From contig NC_080710.1 in the NCBI RefSeq assembly GCF_019097595.1, forward strand, positions 11,146,780 to 11,210,779: 64,000 bases of DNA, written 5' to 3'. Of this stretch, positions 25,175-39,346 are shown piece by piece. How positions within the stretch are numbered: the stretch's first letter is position 1; each line of letters starts with the position of its first letter. This DNA is from Hemibagrus wyckioides. Taxonomy: Eukaryota; Chordata; Actinopteri; Siluriformes; Bagridae. The position numbers and the translations under genes are program-made. The notes under the pieces were generated by a model. It ran no database searches, was not told the DNA's origin, and saw only the letters and a list, made by a program, of their open reading frames with translations.

Positions 25175-26420
25175 CACTATATTGCCAAAAGTATTCGCTC
25201 ACCCATCCAAATAATCAGAATCAGGTGTTCCGATCACTTCCATGGCCACAGGTGTATAAAATCAAGCACCTAGGCATGCAGACTGTTTTTACAAACATTT
25301 GTGAAAGAATGGGTCGCTCTCAGGAGCTCAGTGAATTCCAGCGTGGAACTGTGATAGGATGCCACCTGTGCAACAAATCCAGTCGTGAAATTTCCTCGCT
25401 CCTAAATATTCCACAGTCAACTGTCAGCTGTATTATAAGAACGTGGAAGTGTTCGGGAACGACAGCAACTCAGCCACGAAGTGGTAGGCCACGTAAACTG
25501 ACGGAGCGGGGTCAGCGGATGCTGAGGCACATAGTGCGATAGGTCGCCAACTTTCTGCAGAGTCAATCGCTACAGACCTCCAAACTTCATGTGGCCTTCA
25601 GATTAGCTCAAGAACAGTGCGCAGAGAGCTTCATGGAATGGGTTTCCATGGCCGAGCAGCTGCATCCAAGCCATACATCACCAAGTGCAATGCAAAGCGT
25701 CGGATGCAGTGGTGTAAAGCACGCCGCCACTGGACTCTAGAGCAGTGGAGACGCGTTCTCTGGAGTGACGAATCGCGCTTCTCCATCTGGCAATCTGATG
25801 GACGAGTCTGGGTTTGGCGGTTGCCAGGAGAACGGTACTTGTCTGACTGCATTGTGCCAAGTGTAAAGTTTGGTGGAGGGGGGATTATGGTGTGGGGTTG
25901 TTTTTCAGGAGCTGGGCTTGACCCCTTAGTTCCAGTGAAAGGAATTCTGAATGCTTCAGCATACCAAGACATTTTGGACAATTCCATGCTCCCAACTTTG
26001 TGGGAACAGTTTGGAGCTGGCCCCTTCCTCTTCCAACATGACTGTGCACCAGTGCACAAAGCAAGGTCCATAAAGACATGGATGACAGAGTCTGGTGTGG
26101 ATGAACTTGACTGGCCTGCACAGAGTCCTGACCTCAACCCGATAGAACACCTTTGGGATGAATTAGAGCGGAGACTGAGAGCCAGGCCTTCTCGTCCACA
26201 TCAGTGTGTGACCTCACAAATGCGCTTCTGGAAGAATGGTCAAAAATTCCCATAAACACACTCCTAAACCTTGTGGACAGCCTTCCCAGAAGAGTTGAAG
26301 CTGTTATAGCTGCAAAGGGTGGACCGACGTCATATTGAACCCTATGGATTAGGAATGGGATGTCACTTAAGTTCATATGCAAGTCAAGGCAGGTGAGCGA
26401 ATACTTTTGGCAATATAGTG
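25175..26420 (+). mobile_element. Tc1-like transposon (family A) inserted in the GATA array
   Basis: Bounded by TA at 25173-25174 and 26421-26422. The ends are inverted repeats starting CACTATATTGCCAAAAGT. TATC units continue on both sides (left run to 25174; TATCTATCTATCTAT after 26420), so the target was a TA within the array. It is 1246 bp long, essentially full length. Confidence 0.95.
25225..26338 (+). pseudogene. Frameshifted Tc1-like transposase (family A)
   Basis: The first frame (25225-25542) covers the DNA-binding domain with SSREISSLLNIPQSTVS and GRPRKLT. A one-base deletion near 25540 creates a stop. The second frame (25617-26255) covers the catalytic domain with WSDESRF, the intact glycine-rich block [21 protein letters not shown] and DLNPIEHLW (DD34E spacing). 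A second one-base deletion near 26198 shifts the last ~45 codons. All three catalytic residues remain, so this is a recently inactivated copy. It supplies the sequence missing from the copy at 14045-15139. Confidence 0.92.
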
Positions 26421-26422
26421 TA

Positions 26423-27500
26423 TCTATCTATCTATTGTTCTGCAAAATCTTGCTATAACAAAAAAGTCAATACTTCCAAAGACTTCCAAAGGCGTTTAGG
26501 ATGCCAGATTTTATTGAGAACCTACTGAGACATCTGCAGATGATCTGAAGCAATACAGCTGTGAATATGTTTTTGTACAGTTTATAAATGACAGCCCTTT
26601 TTCTTTTTCTCACACCTTGACCTTTCACCACAATTATTTCCCTGCATTATCTTATTTTTAAATGTGGTGAGAGCTCAGTCAGCTTATTTATTTTTTTAAA
26701 AACAACTTTTTAAATGCTAATTACTCCTTAAGCCCATTATGATCAAACCTTTACACTTAATTTTATTTTAAACAGACTTATCAGACATACATTCTTTTAG
26801 GCAGAGTCAACTTGAAAACACACTAATATTTTGAGAGAGCTGCCCTCTATTCCCAGGCAGGGTACTCCTCATTCCCTGCCACTCCAACGACAGTCAGCCA
26901 TGTTGGACGAAACATTTACAGATGTCAGGGGATCAGGAGCACTGTCCAGATGCTCATAAATATATAGAATTTTTTTTCCAAAAAAATATTCCAGACTATG
27001 TATCAATTATCTGGATTCAGTGTGCTGCTACAATCCCTGACAACACTGAACATGCACAGTATGTTGTAACAATCACAACATGTCACAACACTCAGGCTAG
27101 TGTTTTCTTGTAAGCTCATAACCTTTGGTGTAGTTTCCTGGAACAAATACAGCTCTTTTCATGCAGTGTAGCCTTTCTGAAAGTTTTGATTTCAACACTG
27201 TCCTAAGACCCTGACAGTCCTGTCACTACCATGCAAAATCAAAAGGATTGGGGGGTCTAATCATATCCACTTCATTCAAATAAAAACAGGAGTTGTGCTT
27301 TATTATCAATTGTAGATTTAGTTCAACTGATTAAATAGGTGAAATTGTGTGATCCTCTTTGTGGAAAAAAAAAATGGACAACCCTGCTGAAAGACTGCAT
27401 TTATGTTGGTGATCAGTTCAGCAACTACATGCCTTAGCAATAAGCTCACCTTTTATGTGTTAGTAACCTTGTAGCTGAACTCATTGTTTCTACCCACCTA
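26423..27500. other. Spacer, no gene recognised
   Basis: A short residual TATC run follows the Tc1 element. The rest shows no exon, RNA gene or intact repeat. Confidence 0.5.
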
Positions 27501-28710
27501 CACTATATTGCCAAAGGTTTTGGGACACTCCTCATTGAATTCAGGTGTTCCAATCACTTCCATGATCACAGGTATATAAAGTCAAGTACCTAGGCATGCA
27601 GACTGCTTCTACAAACATTTGTGAAAGAATGGGTTGCTCTCAGGACCTCAGTGAATTCAAGCATTGTGATAGGTTGCCACCTGTGCAATAAGTCCATTCA
27701 TGAAATTTCCTTGCTACTAAATATTCCACGGTCAACTGTTAGTGGTGTTATAACAAAGTGGAAGCAATTGGGAACAGCAGCAACTCAGCCACGAAGCGGT
27801 AGGCCACGTAAAATCACAGAGAGGGGTCAGCGCATGCTGAGGCGCACAGTGCACAGAAGTCATCAACTTTCTGCAGAGTCAATCGCTACAGGCCTCCAAA
27901 CCTCATGTGGCCTTCAGATTAGCTCAAGAACAGTGCGCAGAGAGCTTCATGGAATGGGTTTCCATGGCCGAGTAGCTGCATCCAAGCCATACATCACCAA
28001 GTGCAATGCAAAGCGTCGGATGCAGTGGTGCAAAGCACGCTGCCACTGGACTCTAGAGCAGTGGAGACGCGTTCTCTGGAGTGAAGAATCGCGCTTCTCT
28101 ATCTGGCAATTCGATGGATGATTCTGGGTTTGGCGGCTGCCAGGAGAATGGTACTTGCCTGACTGTATTGTGCCAAATGTGGTGAAGGATGGATTATGGT
28201 GTGGGGTTGTTTTTCAGGAGCTGGGCTTGGCCCCTTAGTTCCAGTGAAAGGAACTCTTAATGCTTCAGCATACCAAGACATTTTGGACAATTTCATGCTC
28301 CCAACTTTTGGACTTTTTGTTCCAACATGACTACGCACCAGTGCACAAAGCAAGGTCCATAAAGACATGGATGAGCAAATTTGGTGTGGAGAAACTTCAT
28401 TGACCTGCACAGAGTCCTGACCTCAACCTGATAGAACACCTTTGTGATGAAATAGAGCGGAGACCGGGAGCCAGGCCTTCTTCTCCAACATCAGTGCCTG
28501 ACCTCACAAATGCGCTTCTAGAGGAATGGTCAGAAATTCCCATAAACACACTCCTAAATCTTGTGGAAAGCTTTCCCAGATGAGTTGAAGCTGTTATAGC
28601 TGCAAAGAGCAGGCCAACTCCATATTAAACCCTGCGGATTAAGAATGGAATGTCATTAAAGTTCATGTGCATGTAAAGGCAGGGGTCCCAAAACTTTTGC
28701 AAATATATTG
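27501..28710 (+). mobile_element. Older Tc1-like transposon (family A relative)
   Basis: Bounded by TA at 27499-27500 and 28711-28712. The left end is CACTATATTGCCAAAGGTTT and the right end a degraded inverse (TTTTGCAAATATATTG). It is 1210 bp long and clearly homologous to 25175-26420, but carries many substitutions and small deletions. Its subterminal sequence differs (GGGACACTCC instead of CGCTCACC), so it belongs to an older or sister subfamily. Confidence 0.88.
27621..28600 (+). pseudogene. Decayed Tc1-like transposase
   Basis: An open stretch from 27621 to 28121 keeps the helix-turn-helix (IHEISLLLNIPRSTVSG), GRPRKIT and a WSEESRF block. Glu replaces the first catalytic Asp in that block. 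The downstream catalytic sequence continues to about 28600, but stops, frameshifts and a deletion around the second Asp destroy it. Confidence 0.85.
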
Positions 28711-28712
28711 TA

Positions 28713-30509
28713 CTTTAAAACATATACTTTGGTGTAGTCTATGTATATGTCTTTAGATGTCATAGGATTCATTGTGAAAGGTGAATAGTTTCCTGGGAAG
28801 TTGGGTTGCAATGTCTTGGCCGAGACCCTGACACAATGTTATTTTAATATCATGAGTAGTTTTCAAATAAAATCTTGTTTATATAATTATGCAAAATTGT
28901 ATATTATAGCTATATATTATTATTATGTTACATCCATGTGACAAAATATTCATATGTTGAGATGTCACATTCAATGCCTTTCTTGCACATTTAAAAGAAA
29001 CCTGTAAGTGAAATGTTTGTATTGATGTATATTTTCAATTTCTTTCTGATATGAGTAAAAGAAAAATTTTCGAGCCCTTGAATCCATCATTCAACTTTAG
29101 AGGCACTTCAGAGCCTACTAGAATTATTTTTAAAAAACAGAAACAATTATTTAACAATGGAAAACATGGCTGCAATGACTGGACACTGTATTAATCACTT
29201 AAATTGAACTTCTGTGATCCTACACAGACTGTAACCCTACAAAAAGAGAGAGGAGCTCAAAGCTGCAGATAATGCTGGGTGAATGATGGCCAGTGTGTAG
29301 TAACTGTTGTTTGCCTTTGCAGGGCACTGTCAGCTTCTGAATCAACTACCAACAGGGCAGTAACCTTCCAAAATAGGAAAGTACTGTAATGTGCTGTGAA
29401 GTCTGGCGTTTAGCAGCTCAGTGAACACACTACTGTACTGTACTCATTCATTCCATGCACATTCTCTCCTCCAGCCATCCAGTCAGGAAAACCTTTCACT
29501 CCTTTGCCAAAAACAAACTTGGAGGGACGAGTCTGAATGACGCACAGGAGCCTTCACAGCCTGCTGTCAGAGCTTCCTGTCTGAGGATCCTGCAGCTCAG
29601 GGCATCTCTGACCTGCAATATTCTGTGTGAGTGTGTGTGTGAGTGTGTGAAAGATTTTCATTCCGACACTAAAGGGTGGCTTCTGATGTGAATCAGAAGT
29701 AATGTTAAATACAACTGATTGGAAAACAAATAAAACAATAAAACTGAAAGAAATGCAGAGTATCAGGAGTATAACATACTAGAAAAGACTTTTAATACTA
29801 ATTTCATATCTCTTTCTCTTATTCTTTCTCTCTCCATCTCTTATACAGGCACCCACATTCCCTCTTTCCTGTCACCATTATCCTGTTGTTGCCAAAGTCA
29901 AAGGTCACAGGTCCCTTTCTCTCATCAACTTCCTGTCTGTTTCCCATTTCCTTTTTTTTTTTTTAAAAAAAAACAGACCCCTACCTGAATTAAATAAAAC
30001 ATACTATGTATAAAACATGCTGTGTTAAGCAGAATGTCTGCACTAGGATTGTTAGTGTTCCCAGTGGGCCTGCTTTAATACATGCAGAAATATACAATGG
30101 TACCATCTGTAGCTCTGTCACCAGGAGGAAATCATGAAATAGAACTATCCTGCCTGCCAAATGCTGAAATAACCGAACCACAGAATTGTATGGTATATTG
30201 TTATTGCTACTCTATACATGTAAAATGTCATGTTTCAGGGTGTACAAATGGCTGCAGTAGACTGTTGCAGCTTAAATGTAGAATACAGTGAGATTTGTAA
30301 TTACTGTACTAATGTAGCGTTACACCTGTGGCTTCAAGTCATTTCAGATCCAGTCGATGCGTAGGAACATCCCAAGTGTCACATGAGTATCCAATCAAAA
30401 TCTACAGCGCAGCCCAATCACACCCAAAACGAATGTTATATCACCTTAATAAATGTAAAAATCAATTCTGTGTGCACTGGTGTAATTCATAACAGTTCTA
30501 CATTACACA

Positions 30510-30541
<32 letters not shown>

Positions 30542-31903
30542 AGGATATAGGTGTTGTCCAGAAAGGGGGGGAAGGAAATTCTGTCAGTTAGAACAATGGG
30601 CCTGCTTCTCTATCTATAGGCACAGATCAGGAGAGAAAGAACGAAACAAGGGAACCAGAGAAAGCAAAAGCAAGACTTAGTTGTATGGAGAAATGCGTTT
30701 GAAATAAGAAAATAAACTTAAATAAAATGTTACGAGAACCAGAAGATTGATTTGGCCTGGAGAAGATACGGGATCCAGCACCGTGAGGCCATCCCAAAAA
30801 ATGGACTTCTCAACCCTAATTTCTTTAAAATAAGGATACATATTTCACAACTTGGATTTGCACAAAAGTCCAAAGGTTCTGAATATATTTGCTGGATAGT
30901 GAGAAATTTTCAGGACGACAGCAGAGTTTTAAGGAGATTTAATCAGATTTAACAGAAACGTGTCGCAGTGGGTGAGTCAGACTGAAAGTCATTTGCTGGT
31001 GAGAGGAAACGCTTACTTTATGCTTCATATTATAACTCTTTGGAATGTTACTGGCATCTTTACATGCTTTCCGATATTCAATGGTTCTATAATTGGTTAA
31101 AACGAAGTTAGACTGAATTCAGTGTAAGAAATTGTTTCTAAAATGGTTTTCTGGAATATGAGTAGCAGTTAACATGGACGCTTGAGAAGATCTTCATATA
31201 CAGGAGTGGGAGCGTAAATAAATGAGTTTGCCAGTGTGATCGCAGCTGTTGACAGCTTCAGACTGTCAGGAAACGTTATATTGTTATAATGCTCTAATGT
31301 TTAATAATTATTATATTCAGGGCTTTTAAAGGTTAGTTATAAATACAACATTAATACTACTAACACTATGTGGGTTCCTTGATTATTCTGTGGCCTATGG
31401 GGCCATTTGCTTAGTTCAGGAGCTTCAATGCCAAACCAGTTGCTACAAAATAAATAATTTTCATTAAGCCCTAAGTATTCACCAGATCCTCACTAGTTTT
31501 ACATTAATATTCTCTGAGGTTTTGCTTAAAGCTGAACAAATCAGGAAAAACGTTCAACCTTGCATGTCCTGATTACTCGAAAGGATATTTCAGGATTTCC
31601 TGTCGCCTATTGACTGATGTCATACACTGCCAATAACTCAGACACTATAATCTGATTTGGCTAAGGACAATAAAGCAAAGCTTTATGACGAGCAACAAGG
31701 AAAAATTCCTAATGGTATTAAAATCTTAAAAGATGACTCATGTTATGAGCTCGGTGAACTCTTTTATTGTTGTGTCCCTCTGTTGTTGTTCTTTTAAAAT
31801 AATTTTTTCATCGTCTTTGTCTGCACTATGTATGTTGCTTAAGCCTTTAATTTCCCCTATCGTTTTATATTTTGCTTGTGTTTCTCTTCTCTTGACCACC
31901 AAG
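28713..31903. other. Spacer and presumed 5' region of rasip1
   Basis: No coding region is recognised. A CT tract lies at about 30511-30541. Downstream of it is a stretch free of recognised repeats that ends in a good donor (CAGTGG|GTGAGT at about 30972). It could be a noncoding first exon of rasip1, spliced to an acceptor just before the ATG (TTGACCACCAAG before 31904). Both the exon and the promoter are inferences. Confidence 0.35.
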
Positions 31904-34866
31904 ATGGAGGAGTCTGGTAGTCCTCGCTTTGGGAAGCTCCATTTTCCTGTTGGCCTGTGGATAAATTCTCCACGGAAACACTTTGCCAAGCTGGGAGCAC
32001 GATGGCCAAGTGCAGTGTCAGTCAAGTCAGTGTTCTAGATTGAATGGGAAAAATGCACTGTTGTAGTATTATTTGTTTGTAGTATATACGTATGTCTTTA
32101 CCTCTGTGATGAAATGCAGTGGACAGTCATTATCTTTCTTCACTCCAGTATCAGCACTCACCAATTCTGAGCTAAGAATCATTACACCAAACCATTTCTG
32201 GCTTTTTTCCCCGACGAAACCTAAACAGAAACCCCAGAGCTGTTGAGCTGTTATTGCTTAAATTGTGTTCCCAATCAGGCCCCACTTTGAAACTATCCTA
32301 GAATAGATGCTTGTTTTTGTTACCAAATGACACGAATAGTTGTAGAAATAATATTTAAATCATTCTGAAAGTTACTGCATGCTTAAATTATAAAAAGTGC
32401 ATTAGCTGCTGAAATGAGAGTATGATTTGTGATTCATCAGGGAGAAGTTGTGGAGTAACGTTTCTGGAGTGAAGAAACAAGAACTCGCTTAACATTTATA
32501 CTTTGCTGAATATTTATTGTTTTTAGTTCATTTTAAAGAAATTACATTTCCAAATTCACAGATCTACTACTAGCTCAGATGCGGCCTCTGTGCATGAGGC
32601 CCCGGCACCTTCCACTGCCCTCTCTAGCCCATCTGTTGCTCCACCCTCCCCTTCACCTAACCCCGCGTTCCTTCGTCCTCGGCCAGCCAATCAGCAGTCT
32701 CGTGCTAAGCGGCTGTCCCATCTCTTTTTGAGAGGGCGATCCAACAGTGATCGTGACCGTGCCATCGGAGATCGTGAAAGGGAATTGTGGGCTCATTCAG
32801 CCACTCCATCACAGCATCATTACCTGCCCCCTGCATCATCTTCTGCCCCTGGACTAGTGAAGATTTATGGTGATGCTCTCTCAAGTGGAGCTAACTACCG
32901 TAGCCTGCTGGCTAACATCCACTCTACGGCAAGACAGCTTATCCAGCAGGTCATCACCCGATACACTGAGAGAGAGAGGGAGATCGAGAGTGATGACATA
33001 GGTAAGTGTGACAGACGTCACTTCCTGTTAGCAGACCATGTATTTTAGGGCCATGCTTTTCAAATCTATCCCATTAGCACCGCCATAATTAGGTTCTTTC
33101 TCCACTGTAATGTAATTGTTTCAAATGACTTAATTGCCTGAATGAAGTGCAACTGCACTACAGCTTCCAAGAAAGCACATAAAAGGAAATCATCTTTATG
33201 AATATATTTCTGCTCAGGAAAACATTACCACTGTTGACCCAAAATTTATTAGTGGGAACACATTAACACTCAGCTACAAGTTTACTAGGTCTTCAACCTG
33301 CCTGTGATAATGTCACTTCCTTAAGAATGTCCCAATGTCCTGTGCACCTGCATAGCGCTCCAGAAGCATTCTCCAGAGGACTTCCTGTTGTGTGACGTCA
33401 TTGGAAAGCCCATTCAACAGGCAGATGGAGCTGTACAATGGCAGACTGAATGCCGGAGAGGTGTTGCACCCTGGGAATGTCCCCTGCTGCTAGTGGACAT
33501 GTGGAGGCCCAAGGAGGGCTTTGAACGTCGATTTGAAATCCAGCGACGTGACGAGTATGAAAGGGAGGAGAGAGAAAGAGAGAAGGAGAGGGAGAGGGAT
33601 GGAGAGAACAACCAAGGTGAGAAAGGTATGAAGTGGCTGTTTTGGAGACCCAGATCTAATTATATAGATATGCTGTATGAGATGTTTTAAGATCTGATCT
33701 AGCCATGTAAAGACATTTGACAGATGTTCTTTGTAAAAAAAAAAAAAAAAAAAAAAAAACCATCTGTTTTTCTATAAACTTATGCAGTATATATTACATT
33801 TCTGTGCACAAACACAAAAGTTTATATGGAACTGTGTCTGTATAACACGTGGATTAAGAAAATGGAAACTGCTGCAAAATACCAGAGCAAGCTTTCCACA
33901 GCAACTGAGTCTTTCTCTTTTTATGTAGTTTATTTAAGCCTAAAATCTTGTAAAATAAAAAAACAACGGAAAACGAAACGTTACATACGGTTTTAATGGC
34001 AGTGCGCTGGAGACGGAGCCGCATGGCCTCAGGAGGTGGTCCTGAAGAGGAGCGAGGTCATCGGGGGCGCAACACTGAACTCAGAAGGAGCATCAGTGAC
34101 ATGAACCTGACTCTGAGGCGTCGCCAGGGCAACCAGGCCAACAACGAGTCGAGGCGTAGCGGCAACACAGCAACCAGTGGTGGAGCACAGGACAGGAAGA
34201 ACATTGTGAGCATGATTGCAACAGAGCCAGGACAGGTGAGAGTTTCAGAGAGGTTAGGAAGGAAGAGGAAGAAGAGCCTGTGAAATACCAAAGCATCAGG
34301 TGTTAGAGTATCAGGTAGAACAGTGTTATAGGGGGTTTAAACAACTTCCTGTTTTTGCTGACAAACCAGTCCACCTACCATTATATATCCAGTTACCAGT
34401 GCTTCTTAAGAAACTGAGCAGTGAATTGGGTTTGGGGTCTGGTGGCTCCAAAAAAGTTGTGGGAGTGGCTTAGGAAAGTATTAGGGATGAGCAATACTAT
34501 AGCTTTTCTATGTGAAATAAAACAAAGGTGACTGAAGTTGGGCCCTGATTAGGTACAATAAATAAATAATCAAACAATCAAGATTACACTAACTTATACC
34601 ACTTTATTGATTTGAATTTGAATTCCTGAAGTTTTTCTAAAAACTTTTTTTTTATCTTGTTTATTTAGTCACTGTATATTGTGTGTTACAATGAATTTGG
34701 CAGTAGAAACTGGCACTGACAATGGAATATAAAAACCACAGGATTTTCTGAGGTTTGGTTTTGAGGATGTAAATTGTCAAGATATTAAATAGTGAAGGTG
34801 TGAAAATGAGAAGGGTTTTAGTGTTCACCCACACACACACACACACAGACACACACACACACACAC

Positions 34867-34899
<33 letters not shown>

Positions 34900-35231
34900 A
34901 TAGTGTGTCACTTAAATAAACCCACATGTAAACCCACTTGTCAATCTATTTTATTATTTCATTCTGATGAAAGATCTGTTAATTGGGTATGTCTTCACTC
35001 TCTCTTGTTAGTTTCTGTCTTCTGTTTGTTCTGTGTGTGTGTGTGTGTATGTGTGTGTTTTGTATGAGCTGGCTGGCAGGGAAATGGCAAAAGGAGCAGT
35101 ATTTCCTATCCTGAACAACATTATGTCATTCTGTCATGTTTGATATAAAAATAAACAGCTCACTGTATCAATATTCTTACACTAAAAGAATCTGAATTTT
35201 GTCTGAATCAAAAGATTCAATTGTGTGTGCA

Positions 35232-35294
<63 letters not shown>

Positions 35295-38200
35295 ATAATA
35301 TATACAAAATCTCCGGGAACTGCAGGTGACGATTTAAAAAGATTTTAATAACCATCTATCTTTTGTGCCAAAGGTCACTGGATCGCGGGTTGTGGGTGAA
35401 GCAGACAGACATGCACGAGCAGCTGAGGAAGAGAAGGATGACCTGGAAGTGATGTCCCAAAGCCTGATCCTCCCACCTACAGACCGTCCTTACTTCCTGT
35501 TGCTGCAGGGCTATGACCAAAGCAAGGCTAGACATGCAGCACAACACTATCACACTGCTCCCACTGACATCATACCTGCATCACCATTATCACAGCATTC
35601 CATCTCTTCTTTCATACCTTTGGAAATGGCATTGAGCACAAAACACAAAACAGCTAAACAGAGGCTTACAATGGCCACACGGGCTACACAATAGCTCTAT
35701 AAACCCGCTGTGTCTACATATGGCCTCACTGCACAATGAGCTCACACAAGGCTACATTGTTGAAAACTGTAACCCACTTCATTCCTTATCGCATTTGCCT
35801 TTCTGATCAACTTAAGTTTGAAGATTGGCCCGATACTCATTATCAACCACACTGAAAATGGCAACAATATTTTCCCTTTTATATCTCTCTTTCTCTCTCT
35901 CTCTTTCACCTCATTCTGTCTCTCTCTGACTCGGGTTTTCCATCTCATTCAATCAGGACTTTGTTTTGTACATCATGGCGGGCCACACGCACGTTTTTGG
36001 GCGGAAACCTACATTCCGAGAGAGGGAGAAGGACAGAGAGCGGGAGCGGAAAGGGAAGAGGCCTCTTAGAGTGGACACTTTCCTCTCGGCTCCTGACCTG
36101 CTCGTCCGTCACCTTCTTGTCAGAAGGGACTCAGCTGTCCCCGAGCAACCCTGCGGTCAAGGTATTTCAGCTGTCTACGACCTCATACACACAACTAACT
36201 GTCAGGGAAAGGCTGAATGAAAGGCGAATGCACTACAGCAGGAATCATTCCTATTGTGACAACACACAATATAGCCAAAAGCAAGTGGACACATTTACAT
36301 TTCTGGCATTTGGCAGATGCCCTTACCCAGAGCAACTTACAATTCATCATATTTTTTTACAACTGAGGGTTTAAAGGCCTTGCTTAGGAAGCCAGCAAGG
36401 GTGGCTTGGTGGACCTGGGATTCACAACCTTCAAATCAGTAATCCAGCACATTAACCACAAAGCTACCACATCCCCACACATCCCCATCCCATTAGCTTT
36501 AACATCTTTCCAGTAAATTTTCAGATGGTAGCTGTGGGATTTCTGCTCATTTAGCCTCAAGCACACAAGAGGTTGAGTACTGATGGAGCAAAGTTGCTAG
36601 TTCATCCCAAAGAGTTCTTCTACACCAGCCTTAGTAAATCATATTTTACATGAAGCTCACTTTGTGTACAGGGGTATTGTCATGCTGCAACAGCCTCTTA
36701 CTTCCAGTAAAGGGAAATTGTATCTGTATTGCAAAGGCATTCTCGGCAACTGTGTGTCTCTATATTTGTGACATCATATTGAGAAGCTCTATATATGAGT
36801 GTTATTGTCATCTGAGTGTTTCTCTAACAGCATTATGTAAGACAATAAACTGTGTGTAATAGAATGGAATATTTGATATCTATGTAGAATAGTGTTCACA
36901 TTTCCCATTGCCTGGGGCTTGATGTTTTGTCAGATGGAAAAAGTCATCACAACCATCAGACAATTTACTGGACAAGATGACATCCAGTACATTTGTATAT
37001 ACAAGTATATAATGTTGCACATTTATGAGAGAGAACTGGTTATTGATATGTGACACAACTCAACCGTGAAATTTAGAGGTGTTCATTTGTCTTTGTCTTT
37101 GCTACCTCTTGTTGTTTCTAACCTCTTAAAACAACAAAAAAATAATGTTTAAGGTAGTGACAAATGAACACTTTTCAATGCATGCATTAAAAAGTCAGTT
37201 TGTGTTCATCCTTCTGACCAATTCTGAAGCCATCTCAATTTAGCGCCTCAGCTCCAGTGAATCAATCATAATTATTTCATTTGCCTTCTGGATATATGTA
37301 TTAGTTCAAATAAACCACCAAACTGTGATGGACAGCCATTCTTTATCAATTTTAAGTTAAAACCGCAAATCATTTTAACTCCTCGATATTGTTCCAATAG
37401 CTCTGCTGCGCCCATTCAGAGGAGGAGCTGTCAGTCATAATGGAGTTGTGCTGTACAGAGAGGCGGTCCTTAAGTCTGGAGATCTCATAGGACTCGGCAG
37501 CCACTTCATCTTCTTGTACCGTGACCCCAGAGTGACCCCTGCCCCACCCCTAGCACTGGCTCCACCCTTGCAGGCAGATGGGACGATTTCCTTTGGCCCT
37601 GGAAACATGATGGACAGACAGGAAGCTCTCAGGAAGTATCTGGGATCCACTGAGGCAGTGCTGAAGTTTCAGGCACACCATGCAGATGTCCTCTTACAGG
37701 TACAATAATTGGTATACATGCTACTATTAGTTATAGATTTTTTGTTTTGAAAGGTAAATGCAGTTTGGTAGATATTTCAACCTACAATCTTTAAATAACC
37801 GAACAACTACAACAACACCTACTGACTAACCAGGCAAGACCTTATCTTTCCTCTGCATTTTACTTTCCATTTCTCTTTTAGGAAATTATCTCAAAGAATT
37901 CGACTCCAGATTCAGGTGGTGGACCCTTAGCACCAGCTTATCTGCTGTCACTCATGATTGACTATGCCTCCAAACATCTGGACCCTGCACTAACACCCCA
38001 GCTGTTGTTAAATGCAGCCAATCAGATAAAGGCGATTGTGTGGGTGAGAATAAATCATCTACTATCATTTCAGAAAGCAGTATCAAGTGCTTTAAAATTT
38101 TTTTTTATTACCCAAGTTTTTGTTTATTCTGCTTGTGTGGAGCTTCTATCATACAAGTAAGCTGTTACTACAGAAGCACAGAGTAATATACATCTGTGGC

Positions 38201-39309
38201 TGTGTCTCAATCAGCTCTCTAGCTCCCTAGGTGATGAATCAGTATACTGTTTACATGAGTTGGGGTGCTGGTAAGGACGCTGGCTCTCTACACCCTGAGA
38301 GAACATCCGGCGAAATTCTAATTTCCTCATCAAGCATTGTACAAAAATAAACATTCAAAATATTTCAGTTTTATAGGTCATACATTTGTTAGCTTAATCA
38401 CACGTGTTCCTGTCAGGTGCTTCAAGCAGGATCCTAGGCTAGCTAGTGGAATTTTTTAAAATCACTTAAAAGTCAAACAAACCGTATAAAGAATGTCAAA
38501 TAGAGTTAAAAATCACAAGCATAAGGAATCATGTGAGAGCTACAACGACGACACTAAGCTAATTACGTTTGTTGATGTAAAATGGCTGAGATTTCGTCTG
38601 CCATTTTTTTCAAGTTGGGAGGCTTCCGAAAATATGACGTTATTTCCGGTAAGGGAACATTGTGAGCATTTATGCTCCCCAGTTTTTCTAGTGCATTGTT
38701 GGATTTTTTAGGGATCTAATGTTCCAGTGCACTGGAAGGATTTTGCGATTGAGAGGAAAAGAGAGAGAAAGAGAAAGAGAGAGCCCTTAAAATGGCCGAC
38801 TCCCTGTTCAGTGCCCTGATTGTTAAACCAGGAAGGTGATTGAGACACAGCCATCGATTTAGTCTCAGTCATGCTGTTTAAGAATCTTAATCAACTCTTC
38901 CACTCCAATCAGAATTGAGAATTCAGCAGCACCATACTGTAAATAGCACTTGTTATCCCTCGATCTGTGTCCTAGACACGCTTGCTCTGTTTTGTTAAGA
39001 CCACATGTAAAGTCGTCTACATAGTGAAGGGAAGACATGATATAACTGAAACAGAATTGCGGCAAGTAAGATTCTGTGACAACAGGGTGTGTGTGCGTGC
39101 ATATGTGTGCTGTGAAGAGCTGGGGCTGGAGCAGGCTGTGGTTTGAGGAGCCACAGCTGCACACACATGGGCTTTCACTGGTATTTCGCCGGAGTTTGTA
39201 AACAGAGGTTGACTGATGTCATTTCCACCCATTTGGAAAATGTGCTGTCATTGTCCGGACACATTGGCCAAACACACCCGCCCAAGTATTTATCCCAGTC
39301 TGCTCTAAT

Positions 39310-39346
<37 letters not shown>

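Noticed and set aside
32590..33048. ATG at 32590 as an independent small gene
   Set aside because: It lies inside rasip1 exon 2 in the rasip1 frame; the true start is at 31904, where the conserved N-terminal block begins.
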